Assembly (NCBI RefSeq): GCF_027579695.1 | Contig: NC_083589.1 | Location: 38,233,835 to 38,297,834 of the forward strand | DNA from: Neoarius graeffei | Taxonomy: Eukaryota; Chordata; Actinopteri; Siluriformes; Ariidae | DNA length: 64,000 bases | Direction: 5' to 3' | Shown here: positions 36,101 through 47,776 of the stretch, piece by piece | Layout of the letters: each line of letters starts with the position of its first letter | Position numbering within the stretch: the stretch's first letter is position 1 | Position numbers and translations under genes: made by a program | Notes under the pieces: generated by a model | Database searches by the model: none | Seen by the model: only the letters and a program-made list of their open reading frames with translations | Told to the model about the DNA's origin: nothing

Positions 36101-39100
36101 TATAAATAATAATTTACGGCTTGGTCACGGATGTTTCAGTATATTACAGACTGGTTACCAATTTCATACAGATGATGCATCATGAATAAAAATTAAAAAT
36201 CTAAAAAACAGTTAAACATTTGGACTGCCAAAGTTCATAATTAAAATATCTTGTCTGCATTTTTTGTTTACTTTTAAGTTTACTATTGATATTTAATGGA
36301 AAAATCACATCTGTGAATAAAAGAGCTGTGCTTTGTATTATTTTTATTTTCCGTGAATCCATATTGCGTGACTTCATGATGCAACAAGGATGTACAAAAA
36401 TGCCTGGGGAAAACAGCATGTGCTCAGACAACGTCACATGTGAACAATTACCTGATTGGTCAGATGTTTTACCAGATCAGGTCCAGGCCTGGAAAAATGG
36501 CTCCAGAAGCACGCTCACCGATACGGATAAACCCAGGCCTGGGCTATAGGTATCGTTATCGGTCTGGTGTGGTGTGACCACCAATCACAAACTGCAGGGT
36601 ACTGATTTATTTATAATTATCGTTATCGGTATTGTGGGAGAACTTTTAGAAGCAGACATCTGAGAAAGCAGCTGTACAAACAGCCATCAGGTATGTAAAT
36701 GAACATTTAGATCATCAAGGAGCAAGCCAGAGGGGACAATACCAAGAATAACTAGAAAAGCACTCAGAGCGCAGACTCCCTGGACTCCCGCGGGACCTGA
36801 CGCAAAGCAGTGCGGTGCGGGACAAATTTTGAAAGCTCATTGCGGGCGCGAGGGGGAGTGCACAATGCGGGAGAGGTGATGAGCTGCAGTCCCACTAACT
36901 AAAAACGTGTTTAAAATAAAATGTATAAATTATTAATTTATGTCTATCGTATATAATTTGTGCTGGATATTTTATTTGGCATTAATAAAAACATTTTAAG
37001 ATGCCTAAATTTGCGGATGTGGTCCAATCTCGCATACGTTTCCAATTCCTTTCCGCTCTTCCGTGTTTGAGATCTCCGATCATGGCAGAAGAGCAGAGCT
37101 CCTCTAGTGAAGCTCACAGTGCTTCAGAAGTAAGTGCTGCTTTAAATTATAATTATATTAATTTCTTATAGGCCTACTTGTATTTCCTAAAATGTAAATG
37201 TGAGGAGTGACATAAGCTATGTGCAATGTACAATATCCTCAATATGCACTGTAGATTTTGGTAGGTGTGTTGGGTATCTCTGTAAAGCCTCAGCTGCGCA
37301 TGCCGCCTGGCAACGCGCACCCTCGCTACGTGCGCTAGGTGAAGGATCGGTCAGTGAAGAGCTCAGCATGTTTAATTCCCCAAGCCAATGACAAGAACTT
37401 TCGTGAGAAATAACACGAACGTCTGCATCATGCGGGATTTGCGGGCGGGAGCGGGACAAAATATGGCAGGCGTGGGCGGGAGCGGGACTGAAAAATCATA
37501 ATTCTTTGCGGGAGCGGGACTGCACAATGCAGGAGTGGGACTGAAAATTCTGTCCCACGCAGATCTCCGCCAAGAATCCTTTAAAAAAAAAAAATCCGGG
37601 ATCCAGAAGGTGATCCGGATCACCGCCAAAATTTAATGGATTGTTACTTGTGCCCAGTCACACCTCTGGAAAAAGTTTCAGAGCAATCCGTTCATAACTT
37701 TTTCCGTAATGTTGCTAACAGACAAACAAACAAACAAACAAACGCTACTGAAAACATAACCTCCTTGGCGGAGGTAGAAATTCCTAAAACGACATGAGGA
37801 AGAAAGAAATAAGAGGAACCAGACTCAAAACGGAAGCCGTCCTCTTCTGGGCGATAAGAGATAATATGACTAAATCATTACTACTTCACAACTGTACAGT
37901 ATAGTGTAAAGTCTTGCAATTGTTACAGGGTATACACAGAACAAGACTGTTTTTAAATGGCCGAAAGGATATTCCCCAGTTGGAGCTTTTGTTCAAGATG
38001 GTGTTGTACCAGAGAACCTGGCCTTCAGGCCACAGCAGCCTCCTCCAGAACACAGAGTCAACACCAACAGTGAAACCTGCAAAAATAAAAAGTACGCTTA
38101 CTGCAAAGCTGCACATAAAAACAAGCAGCCCGTACATTCAAAATAGCACTTACCCAGTGACAAAATGCCAGCAGGGACAGCAAAATAAAGCAGCTTTTTA
38201 ATACTGAGTTTCCTGGACATAAGTGACATCAGCAGCATGAGTCCGAGCAGGAGGCACAGCTCGGAGCGGAACACGATGATAACAAAAGCGGACAGCATTA
38301 TGAACGGGCCGTGCCTTTGAGCCATCCAGGATGTGAATGCCAGCAAAACTGTGAAATAAAAGTGTGTCAGGTTCACATACAGCTTTAGCTTCATAAACTA
38401 TTTGTATCCCGAACAATACAACATGGAAAAGTAATGTGCAATTAGTACGACAAACAGTAACTAATTCTCATAACATACACTGCCCTGCCAAAAAAAAAAA
38501 ATCATGCACTTTAATATTTCCTTGGCCTGCCTTTAGCTGTCATTACAGCATGCATTCACCATGGCATTGTTTCAATAAACTTATGCAATGTCACAACAAG
38601 TCCAGAGTTGTATTAATTTTTCACCAAGATCTCATGTTGAGGCCGGGAGAGTTGAACCACTGTGTAAAGTCTTCTCCAGCACATCCCAAAGATTCTCAAT
38701 AGGGTTAAGGTCAGGACTCTGTGGTGGCCAATTCACGTGTGAAAAGGATTCCTCATGTTCCTTGAACCACTTTTTCACAATCCGAGCCCCAATTTTAATC
38801 CCGTGCCATCGGGGGGGGGATTAAATAAATAAAATTGACATGATAACCTGGTCATTTAGTGCATTCAGATAGTCTGCGGACTTCATTTTATTACCCCATA
38901 ACGTTACTGAGCCTCAACGTGACCAACTGAAGCAACCCTGGATCATAACATTGCCTTCAGAGGCTTGTACAGCAGCCACTATGCATGATGGGTGCATCGC
39001 TTCATGGGCTTCCCTTCTTACCCTGACATACCCGTCACTCAGGAATAGGGTAAATCTGGACTGATCAGACCACATGACCTTTTCCCATTGCTCCAGAGTC

Positions 39101-41390
39101 CAAGCTTTATGCTTCCTAGCAAATTGAATCCTTTTCTTCTGATTAAATCTCAAACAAGTGGTTTTCTTATGGTCATACAGCTGTTTAGTACCAATCCTGT
39201 GAGGTCTCATCACATTGCAAGTGTGGAAATGCTTTTACTTTCACTATTAAACAGTCATGAGTTCTACTGTCGATTTTTTTTATGATTCAACTTCAAGTAT
39301 TTAAGTTATCTCTGATCATAGTCAGTCAGGATCTTTCTCCGACCACATTTTTAAAAAATTTTTTTCCACGAAGTTGACGGTTCACCACTATCCTTCCAGG
39401 TTGTAATAATGCCTTGGACAGTTCTTAACCCAATTCCAGTAATCTCCTTAGTTGTTTTCTTTAGTTGATGCAGGCCAATTATTTAGCCTTTCTGAAACAG
39501 TAACATCTTTTCCATGAGCACGGGATACATTTTCCGACATGTTTAAGAAACGAGAAGCTACTCACTGCATCAGTGATGGATAAAAGAATTGCTTCCAGCT
39601 GAAACACATTAATCACTACAGTAACTATCCAACCAAGGGCTCTTGTGTATGTGCTTATTTAAATCCAAAAAGAGACTTTTTTTTGCCAGGCAGTGTACAT
39701 TATTCCTTGATGTTATATGCACACGTACTTCCAGTTTAAAAAAAATATATAAAATAAACTAAATTAAAAAAAAAAAAAAAACACACCTATAGGCAGAGCG
39801 AATATGTTCGGTAGAGTCCTTGTGCTGTAAAACATCAGGTGAAACTGTGACGCACACATCAGGCAGAAAAGGCCAGAGACCAGCGATCCAAACTGTCTCC
39901 GTACCTGTTGCTGCATGTGCCATAGAGCCAGGCAGACGCACATCCCCAAAACAGTACGCACTGTGGAGAACACAATATCAATACCAACCACATGCCAGTG
40001 TGCACAAGAAAACTGGATTGAAAAAGCACACTCTGGGTAGTCCTTTAGAACTGACACACATACCAATAGTCTGTGTGTAAAACTTTGGAGCCTCAAGGTG
40101 GGAGAGTAAAACGGTCATAGGTGCGCTGAGCACCGAGACAAACAACGGTCCAAGGAAGGTACGAGGAACCACACCAGGGAATTCATGATGATCATACTGA
40201 AAGGAAGAAAACACAGTTAGGTACTACAGACAAACTAGTGAACATCATGGACGATGCCAGTCACCCTCTGCACACCGTCATCAGCAACCAGAGGAGCCTG
40301 TTCAGTGACAGAATGCTCCTTCCCAAGTGCAGGACGAACAGACTTAAAAACTCCTTTGTCCCTCACGCCATCAGACTGTACAACTCCTCTCTGGGACAGA
40401 GGACGGGAAGGAGCAGTAGCCTAGTCTGACAATGTGCAATACCTCTGGACTTTTTTTCATAGCTTTTCATCTCATCTCATTATCTCTAGCCGCTTTATCC
40501 TGTTCTACAGGGTCGCAGGCAAGCTGGAGCCTATCCCAGCTGACTACGGGCGAAAGGCGGGGTACACCCTGGACAAGTCACCAGGTCATCACAGGGCTGA
40601 CACATAGACACAGACAACCATTCACACTCACATTCACACCTACGGTCAATTTAGAGTCACCAGTTAACCTAACCTGCATGTCTTTGGACTGTGGGGGAAA
40701 CCGGAGCACCCGGAGGAAACCCACGCGGACACGGGGAGAACATGCAAACTCCGCACAGAAAGGCCCTCGCCGGCCACGGGGCTCGAACCCGGACCTTCTT
40801 GCTGTGAGGCGACAGCGCTAACCACTACACCACCGTGCCACCTAATATACTTGTATATTTAAATTTATTTATCTAGAAGTTTTCTAAAGACTTAATTTAT
40901 CTAGAAGTTCTCTCTTTTCTATTCTCTGTTTATACTATAATGATGCTATTGATGGATTTTAATTTCCCTGAGGGAACCCTCCCAAAGGGATCAATAAAGT
41001 TCCATCTAATCTAATCTAATCTAATGGAACAGATCTCAGGATGGAGGATGTCTGACCCATAGAAATCTGAGTGCATGCTAGACTTTAGACTTGGGTCCAT
41101 AAGCAATGTTAAACAACTTTCCATCAAACTAATAAGACAAAATGGAACTAAGCCAGGACTCACTCCAGGACTGAAATAATACAAACCATCATTTCACTAG
41201 AATTATGAAAAGTATAATTCCAGGTGCTCACCTTCTCCAAATCAAACCTGTGATAAAGAATATCATGAATGGCTTGCAAGTTGAAACTCTCTTCGACTTT
41301 GGTAAAAGGACACGCTATTAAATGCAGAGAAATTACAGAGATCAGTAAGATAAACTGAGGGAGCTGGGGAACGCTTCGCTTCCGCGCCAT
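33141..41390 (-). CDS. alg12: ALG12, dolichyl-P-Man:Man7GlcNAc2-PP-dolichol alpha-1,6-mannosyltransferase
   Basis: Nine coding exons in transcript order: 41390-41232, 40196-40064, 39960-39787, 38348-38154, 38076-37973, 34737-34514, 34308-34139, 33573-33498, 33378-33141. Together they give 1,473 nt, 490 codons plus stop, close to the human 488 aa. The enzyme is a GT22 multi-pass ER membrane protein adding the eighth mannose on the lumenal side during N-glycan precursor assembly. The diagnostic first lumenal loop '[10 protein letters not shown]' is at residues 30-39; '[10 protein letters not shown]', '[11 protein letters not shown]', '[10 protein letters not shown]' and 'NYPGGKAMQ' follow as in vertebrate orthologues. 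The start at 41390 (MARKRSV...) matches the orthologue length; an in-frame ATG at 41498 would add 36 residues and is less likely. Exon 5-6 has a U12-like donor and exon 6-7 a GC donor; both choices are forced by frame and homology. creld2 lies divergent at 52.1 kb. Confidence 0.93.
33643..34111 (+). mobile_element. Mariner-like 469-bp element in alg12 intron 7
   Basis: The ends CAGGGTGTTTCAAAAA and TTTTTGAAACACCCTG are inverted and flanked by TA on both sides. Inside, a frame (with one shift) reads '[10 protein letters not shown]' and then '[18 protein letters not shown]'. That is the N-terminal helix-turn-helix segment (Pfam DUF4817 type) which I know mainly from arthropod mariner-family elements. 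The catalytic part is missing. Confidence 0.8.
34508..34513 (-). other. alg12: GC-type 5' splice site of alg12 intron 6
   Basis: Exon 6 ends 'TCCTTCAT' followed by GCAAGT, the standard form of GC donors. The nearby GT (CAA|GTGACC) would break the frame with the only acceptor in front of 'LNNYHKSW'. GC gives 'CSFILNNY', matching 'CSYLLNNY' in the human protein. Confidence 0.75.
34754..34762 (-). other. alg12: U12-type branch site of alg12 intron 5
   Basis: TTCCTTGAC matches the U12 branch-site consensus TTCCTTRAY at every position. It lies 17 nt before the exon start at 34737. There is no polypyrimidine-AG acceptor here, as expected for a minor-class intron. Confidence 0.75.
35176..36645. repeat. 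Probable DNA transposon with eroded inverted ends (GGTCCCACAAC...)
   Basis: The left end 'CCCACAACACTGATAACTG' resembles the inverse of the right end ('CGTTATCGGTATTGTGGG'), about 17 of 22 positions. Between them lie two direct repeats of about 155 bp (around 35720-35878 and 35879-36040) sharing 'aggaagt.gatgtg.gacag' and 'aaccccaagctgaag'. No coding frame is present. It is in alg12 intron 5. Confidence 0.45.
36772..37565 (+). mobile_element. Relative of the 6332-9476 hAT, shorter copy
   Basis: It shares 'gactcccgcgggacc', 'gggacaaattttgaaagctc' and the 'taaaaacattttaagatgcc' stretch with the 6.3-kb copy, and ends with the same 'gcgggcgggagcgggac' units. An ATG at 37082 starts '[16 protein letters not shown]' followed by a GTAAGT donor, possibly the first transposase exon. 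The ends are not flanked by a clear duplication. Confidence 0.55.
37580..37780. repeat. Dispersed repeat with 'cctccttggcggagg' end
   Basis: It contains 'ccgggatccagaaggtgat', 'gagcaatccgttcataac', a (CAAA)n run and the terminal 'aacctccttggcggaggtag'. A related sequence ('ctctgccaacttttgttgg...cttggcggaggtgtg') lies at 22790-22955. It is a multi-copy fish repeat, class uncertain. Confidence 0.45.
37964..37972 (-). other. alg12: U12-type (AT) 5' splice site of alg12 intron 5
   Basis: Exon 5 ends 'AACTGGGGA' (N W G), then ATATCCTTT, an exact match to the AT-AC class U12 donor. No GT donor exists near the place where homology to ALG12 stops. In frame the next exon must start ACC at 34737, giving the dinucleotide AA (34739-34738) at the intron end; using the adjacent AC (34737-34736) would shift the frame by two bases. 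Confidence 0.75.
38478..39695 (-). mobile_element. Tc1-like transposon, decayed, in alg12 intron 3
   Basis: The ends CACTGCC(CT)GCCAAAAA and TTTTTGCCAGGCAGTG are inverted and bounded by TA on both sides. On the minus strand, 39213-38914 reads a transposase piece with '[20 protein letters not shown]' containing the first catalytic Asp. Stops and a short total length mark it as dead. Confidence 0.8.
40237..41030 (+). mobile_element. LINE 3' end (Rex1/L2-like), interrupted by a SINE
   Basis: The last codons of an RT-type LINE ORF read '[20 protein letters not shown]' and on to '[19 protein letters not shown]' before a TAG. The 3' UTR ends 'gggatcaataaagttccatc' and then (TCTAA)n. A SINE (40468-40842) splits the UTR. 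It lies in alg12 intron 1. Confidence 0.75.
40468..40842 (-). repeat. tRNA-derived SINE, full length
   Basis: Reverse orientation: 'catctcatctcattatctc' tail first and 'accactacaccaccgtgcc' (the A-box side) last. It was inserted into the LINE 3' end that surrounds it. Confidence 0.85.
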
Positions 41391-41805
41391 ACTGGAACAG
41401 CAGGGTAAGCTGCGCATGCGCACCATATACTGGTTTGCCCAGCCGGCCATGTACGTCATCAAGTCGGACATAAACAGGATTTTCGCCATGTCCGCCATTA
41501 CTTCTCAGGATTTCTGTATTAGCTCGTGTATTGTAAGATTTTTTTTTTTTTGAATGAGGTTTTCGCTAACGCATGTAAAACTTGGGAATATTATACTTTT
41601 GGTCGATTTCAGGAACTACATAACTTGAGTATCGCGGTGTCATCTGGACAAATCAGAAACCTGGTGCACATCCGGGCATTAGCGCTACTGTGTGTTTATG
41701 GGATTTGTAGTTTTCATCAATGTAACTCGACACATATTGCAAATTATGTTAAATTTACGTAAAAGAGTGTTGTCTGTGACTGTGTTATGAACTGACACCA
41801 TGTAA
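41391..41805. promoter_or_regulatory. alg12: alg12 5' flank / promoter
   Basis: CpG-bearing sequence directly upstream of the alg12 ATG (41391-41520), with an in-frame upstream ATG at 41498. I find no ERSE here. In human ALG12 and CRELD2 are close head-to-head neighbours; here transposons begin within about 420 bp. Confidence 0.45.
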
Positions 41806-42180
41806 CATCTCATCTCACTATCTCTAGCCGCTTTATCCTGTTCTACAGGGTTGCAGGCAAGCTGGAGCCTATCCCAGCTGACTACGGGCGAAAGGTGGGG
41901 TACACCCTGGACAAGTCGCCAGGTCATCACAGGGCTGACACAGACACAGACAACCATTCACACTCACATTCACACCTACGGTCAATTTAGAGTCACCAGT
42001 TAACCTAACCTGCATGTCTTTGGACTGTGGGGGAAACCGGAGCACCCGGAGGAAACCCACGCGGACACGGGGAGAACATGCAAACTCCACACAGAAAGGC
42101 CCTCGCCGGCCACGGGGCTCGAACCCAGAACCTTCTTGCTGTGAGGCAACAGCGCTAACCACTGCACCACCGTGCCGCCC
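41806..42180 (-). repeat. tRNA-derived SINE, full length with target duplication
   Basis: Reverse orientation, flanked by CACCATGTAACA on both sides (ends near 41805; restarts at 42181). The body matches the family throughout. Confidence 0.9.
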
Positions 42181-42440
42181 CACCATGTAACATAATCATA
42201 GAAATACACAGGTTATGCGTTTTCTAAGTTTATATAATGTTGTTTATTACAACCCATCCATCCATTATCTGTAGCTGCTTATCCTGTTCTACAGGATCGC
42301 AGGCAAACTGGAGCCTATCCCAGCTGATTATGGGTGAGAGGCAGGGTACACCCTGGACAAGTCGCCAGATCATCGCAGAGCTGACAAACAACCATTCACA
42401 CATACAGTCAATTTAGAGCCACCAATTAACCTAACCTGCA

Positions 42441-45400
42441 GTCCAGCCACTGGGGGTGCATAAGCGTACTCTTGGTGCCGGTCCCAAGCCCGGATAAATT
42501 GGAGAGGGTTGCGTCAGGAAGGGCATCCGGCGTAAAACTGTGCCAAATCTAACGTGCGGAATGAAAAGAGAAATACCATACTGGATCGATCAGGGCCCGG
42601 GTTAACAACGACCGCCTCTGGTACTGTTGGTCAACAGGGTGCCAGTGGAAAGTGTGCTACTGTTGCGCCAAAACGGAGAAGCAGAAAGAGAGTGGGGAGG
42701 CGTGTTAGGAGAGAGCGTGAAAGATGGAAGGGAAGGAGCTTAGAATTGAGGGTAGGAACACTGAATGTGGGAACACTGACTGGCAGAGCGAGAGAGTTAG
42801 CAGGTATGATGGAAAGAAGGAAGTTGGACATTTTGTGTGTGCAGGAGATGAGGTGGAAAGGAAGCAAGGCCAAGAACATTGGAGATGGATGCAAGTTGTT
42901 TTATTACGAAGTCGATGGAAAGAGAAATGGTGTTGGTATTGTTTTGAGGGGAGAGTTGGTCAACAGTGTGATTGATGTGAAGAGGGTGTCAGATAGAGTG
43001 ATAGGCCTGAAGTTGGAGATTCAAGGAGTGGTAATTAATGTTGTGTGTGCGTACGCCCCACAGGTTGGATGTGAGAATGAAGAGAAAGAGTCTTTCTGGG
43101 AAAAGATGGATGAAATGGTAGGAAGTATACGAGGGAGGAGCGCGTGCTGATAGGAGCAGATTTCAACGGACATGTTGGCGAGGGAAACAGATGAGATGAG
43201 GACGTGATGGGCAGATATGGTGTAAGAGAGAGAAATGTGGAAGGGCAAATGGTGGTTGATTTTTCAAAGAGGATGAATTTGGCAATAGTCAATACATACT
43301 TTGAGAAGAAAGAGCAGCACAGGGTGATGTTTAAGAGTGGAGGAAGATCTACACAGGTGGACTACATACAGTGGTGCTTGAAAGTTTGTGAACCCCTTAG
43401 AATTTTCTATATTTCTGCAGAAATATGACCTAAAACATAATCAGATTTTCACACAAGTCCTAAAAGTAGATAAGGAGAACCCAGTTAAGCAAATGAGACA
43501 AAAATATTATACTTGGTCATTTATTTATTGAGGAAAATGATCCAATATTACATATCTGTGAGTGGCAAAAGTATGTGAACCTTTGCTTTCAGTATCTGGT
43601 GTGACCCCCTTGTGCAGCAATAACTGCAACTAAACATTTCTGGTAACTGTTGATCAGTCCTGCACACCGGCTTGGAGGAATTTTAGCCCATTCCTCCGTA
43701 CAGAACAGCTTCGACTCTGGGATGTTGCTGGGTTTCCTCACATGAACTGCTCACTTCAGGTCCTTCCACAACATTTCAATTGGATTAAGGTCAGGACTTT
43801 GACTTGGCCATTCCAAAACATTAACTTTATTCTTCTTTAACCATTCTTTGGTAGAATGACTTGTGTGCTTTGGGTCATTGTCTTGCTGCATGACCCACCT
43901 TCTCTTGAGATTCAGTTAATGGACAGATGTCCTGACATTTTCCTTTAGAATTCACTGGTATAATTCAGAATTCATTGTTCCATCAATGATGGTAAGCCAT
44001 CCTGGCCCAGATGCAGCAAAACAGGCCCAAACCATGATACTACCACCACCATGTTTCACAGATGGGATAAGGTTCTTATGCTGGAATGCAGTGTTTTCCT
44101 TTCTCCAAACATAACGCTTCTCATTTAAACCAAAGAGTTCTATTTTGGTCTCATCCATCCACAAAACATTTTCCAGTAGCCTTCTGGCTTGTCCATGTGA
44201 TCTTTAGCAAACTGCAGACGAGCAGCAATCTCGTTTTGGAGAGCAGTGGCTTTCTCCTTGCAACCCTGCCATGCACAACATTGTTGTTCAGTGTTATCCT
44301 GATGGTGGATTCATGAACATTAACATTAGCCAATGTGAGAGAGACCTTCAGTTGCTTAGAAGTTATCCTGGGGTCCTTTGTGACCTTGGTGACTATTACA
44401 CGCCTTGCTCTTGGAGTGATCTTTGTTGGTCGACCACTCCTGGGGAGGCTAACAATGGTCTTGAATTTCCTCCATTTGTACACAATCTGTCTGACTGTGG
44501 ATTGGTGGAGTCCAAACTCTTTAGAGATGGTTTTGTAACCTTTTCCAGCCTGATGAGCATCAACAATGCTTTTTCTGAGGTCCTCAGAAATCTCCTTTGT
44601 TCGTGCCATGATACACTTCCACAAACATGTGTTGTGAAGATCAGACTTTGATAGACCCCTGTTCTTTAAATAAAACAGGGTGCCCACTCACACCTGATTG
44701 TCATCCCATTGATTGAAAACACCTGAGATCTAATTTCACCTTCAAATTAACTGCTAATCCTAGAGGTTCACATACTTTTGCCACTCATAGATATGTAATA
44801 TTGGATCATTTTCCTCAATAAATAAATGACCAAGTATAATATTTTTTGTCTCATTTGTTTAACTGGGTTCTCTTTATCTACTTTTAGGACTTGTGTGAAA
44901 ATCTGATGATGCTTTAGGTCATATTTATGCAGAAATATAGAAAATTCTAAAGGGTTCACAAACTTTCAAGCACCACTGTACTCTGCAGAAGGGGTAACCT
45001 GAAGGAGATTGGAGACTGAAAAGTGATGGCAGGGGAGAGTGTAGCTAGACAACATCAAGTGGTCGTGTGCAGGATGAGCTTGAAAGCAAAAAAGAGGAAG
45101 CGTGAAATAGTGGAGCCAAAGATTAAGTGGTGGAAACTAAAACAGGTTGAACATCAGAAGGAGTTTAGGGAAGAAATGAGACGAGCATTGAGTGGTCATG
45201 GAAGTCTGCCAGAAGGTTGGAATACTACTGCTGTACTAGTAAGAGAGGCAGCAAGGAAGGTGTTAGGGTGGTCATCGGGAAGGAGGAAGGAAGGCAAGGA
45301 GACATGGTGGTGGAACAAAGAAGTGCAGGAAATTATAAAAGAGAAGAGGCTAGCAAAGAAGAATTGGGACGATCAGAGAGACGAGGAAAGCAGGCGGTTA

Positions 45401-47176
45401 GAGAGACGAGACAGAAGGCAAAAAGAGTGGTAGCGAAGGCGAAAGCAGATGCATACCAGGAGTTGTACGAAAGACTGGAGACCAAAGAAGGAGAGAAAGA
45501 CCTGTACAGACTAGCTAGGCAGAGAAACAGGGAAGTGAGGGATGTACAGCAGGTAAGAGTGATGAAAGATGGAAATGGAAATGTGCTGACAAACAAAGAG
45601 AGTGTATTAAGAAGGTGGAAAGAGTACTTTGAGGATTTATTAAATGAGGAGAATCCAAGAGAGAAAAGGTCAGATTCATTGGAGACAGCAAATCAGGAAG
45701 CAGAGTTGGTTAGTAAGGATGAGGTGAGGGCAGCCATGAAAAGAATGAAGACTGGGAAAGCAGTCGGACCAGATGGTATCCTGATTGAGGCTTGGAGATG
45801 TTTGGGTGAGACGGCTGTGGAGTTCCTAATGAGATTGTTTAATAAGATCCTAGAGAATGAGAAAATGCCAAATGAATGGAGAGTGTGCTAGTCCCAATAT
45901 ACAAGAATAAGGGAGATGTACAGAGCTGCAGTAATTACAGAGGAATAAAATTGATGAGCCACACCATGAAGCTATGGGAAAGGGTATTGGAGGCGAGATT
46001 GAGAAGAGAGGTAGCAATCTGTGAACAGCAGTATGGGTTTATGCCAAGGAAGAGCACGTCGGATGCAATTTTTGCTTTAAGAATTTTAATGGAGAAGCAC
46101 AGAGAAGGCCAGAGAAAGCTACATTGTGTGTTTGTAGACCTGGAGAAGGCATAAGATAGAGTGCCGAGAGATGAGTTATGGTATTGTATGAGAAAGTGTG
46201 GAGTGTATGAGAAGTATATTCGAGTGGTGCAAGACATGTATGAGAACAGTGAAACAGCAGTGAGGTGTGCAGTTGGAACAACTGAATGGTTCAAGGTGAA
46301 GGTGGGACTCCATCAAGGATCTGCTTTGAGTCCTTTCTTTTTTGCCATAGTGATGGGTAGCTTGATGGACAAAGTGATGCAAGAGTCACCATGGAACATG
46401 ATGTTTGCAGATGAGATTGTGATATGTGGTGAAAGTAGAAAGGAGGTTGAGTTGGGTTTGGAGAGATGGAGGTATGCATTGGAACGAAGAGGAATGAAGG
46501 TGAGCAGTAGCAAAACAGAGTACATGTGCATCAGTGAGAATGGGGATGAGAGTGTAGTGAAGACACAAGGAGTAGATGTAAAGAAAGTTGGGGAATTCAA
46601 GTGCCTGGGGTCAACTGTGCAGGAAAATGGGGGCTGCGATAGTGAGGTGAGAAAGAGAGTGCAGGCAGGGTGGAGCAGTTGGAGAAGGATTTCAGGAGTC
46701 ATTTGTGATAGGAAAGACCCAGCAAAAGTGAAAGGTAAGATGTATAAGACAGTAGTGAGATCAGCTGTGATGTATGGATTGGAGACCGTACCCTTAACAA
46801 AGAGACAGGAGGCAAAGTTGGAGGTGGCGGAGTTGAGGATGTTAAGGTTTGCGATGGGAGGTTGGACAGGATAAGGAACGAGCACATCAGAGGAACAGCA
46901 CATGTGGAGAGCTTGGGAATTAAGCTCAGAGAGATGAGACTGAGATGGTATGGGCACATCCTGAGAAGAGATGCAGAGCATGTTGGAAGGAGAATGTTGA
47001 GGATGGAGCTGCCAGGCAAATGAAAATGAGGAAGGCCAAAGAGGAGATATGGATGTGGTGAGAGAAGACATGAAATTGTCAGGTGTGGTAGAGAAGAATG
47101 CGGAAAACAGTGAGCAATGGAGACGAAAGATCCGCTGTGGCAACCCCTAATTGGGAGCAGCCAAAAGAAGAAGAAG
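42441..47176 (+). mobile_element. RTE-type LINE, near full length, inactivated
   Basis: It spans about 3.1 kb net of a Tc1 insertion at 43369-44978. An APE-type endonuclease lies at 42740-43360 and on past the Tc1, with 'LRVGTLNVGTLTGRARELAG' and 'LDILCVQEMRWKG'. The reverse transcriptase runs 45100-46870, including 'TGKAVGPDGILIEAW', 'YKNKGDVQSCSNYRGI' and 'QYGFMPRKSTSDAIFALRI'. The catalytic YADD/FADD box reads FADE, and there are stops or shifts at about 43150, 45888 and 46153. The 3' end is 'ggagcagccaaaagaagaag', followed by the target duplication. RTE (RTE-X/Rex3-like) is my class assignment. Confidence 0.88.
43369..44978 (-). mobile_element. Tc1-like transposon (family A, copy 1) inside the LINE
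   Basis: The 1,610-bp element has TA at both ends and inverted ends of about 210 bp beginning CAGTGGTGCTTGAAAGTTTG. The transposase on the minus strand starts at about 44609 (MARTKEISEDLRKS...), contains the helix-turn-helix 'YKTISKEFGLHQSTVRQIV', and later 'DETKIELFGLNEKRYVWR' with the first catalytic Asp and 'KHGGGSIMVWACF'. A frameshift near 44230-44160 breaks it. It interrupts the LINE endonuclease. Confidence 0.9.
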
Positions 47177-47776
47177 AATTAACCTAACCTGCATGTCTTT
47201 GGACTGTTGGGGAAACCGGAGCACCCGGAGGAAACCCGCGGAGAACATGCAAACTCCAAACAGCAAGGCCCTCGTCGGCCACTGGGCTCGAACCCAGGAC
47301 CTTCTTGCTGTGAGGCGACAGTGCTGACCACTACACCACCATGCCGCCCGTTTATTACAACCCTGTTTCCAAAAACTTTGGGACACTGTGTAAACTGTAA
47401 ATAAAAACAGAATGCTATGATTTGTAAATAACGGCAACCCTGTTATTTTTTTAAAACATTACAAAGACAATGTATGAAATGTTGAAACTGAGAACTCATT
47501 ATTTATTGAAACAATTGTTAGGACAGGGGCAGCAAAAGACTGGAAAAGTTGTGTAATGTTAAAAAAAATAATAATTTGTTTAATTGGCAGCAGGTCAGTA
47601 ACATGATTGGGTATAAAAAGAGCATCCCAAAGAGACAGAGTCTCTCGGAAATAAAGATGGGGATGGGTTCACTGCTCTGTGAAAGACTGCATGGGGAAAC
47701 AGTGCAACAATTTATGAATAACATTCCTCAATGTAAAATTGCAAAGAATTTGGGCATCACATCATCTGTGGTACAT

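Larger units (their letters stand above)
42256..47349 (-). repeat. tRNA-derived SINE split by an RTE LINE
   Basis: The SINE 3' half lies at 42256-42440 and its 5' half at 47194-47349. Both halves carry AATTAACCTAACCTGCA (42424-42440 and 47177-47193), the LINE's target duplication. Outside it, GTTTATTACAACCC is the SINE's own target duplication. Confidence 0.9.

Noticed and set aside
41391-41498. alg12 N-terminal extension from ATG 41498
   Set aside because: Adds 36 residues before the first transmembrane segment that orthologues do not have; 41390 gives the expected length.
46313-47143. 276-codon open frame on the minus strand
   Set aside because: It is the antisense of the RTE reverse transcriptase; low-complexity Ser/Leu/Pro composition and no family resemblance.
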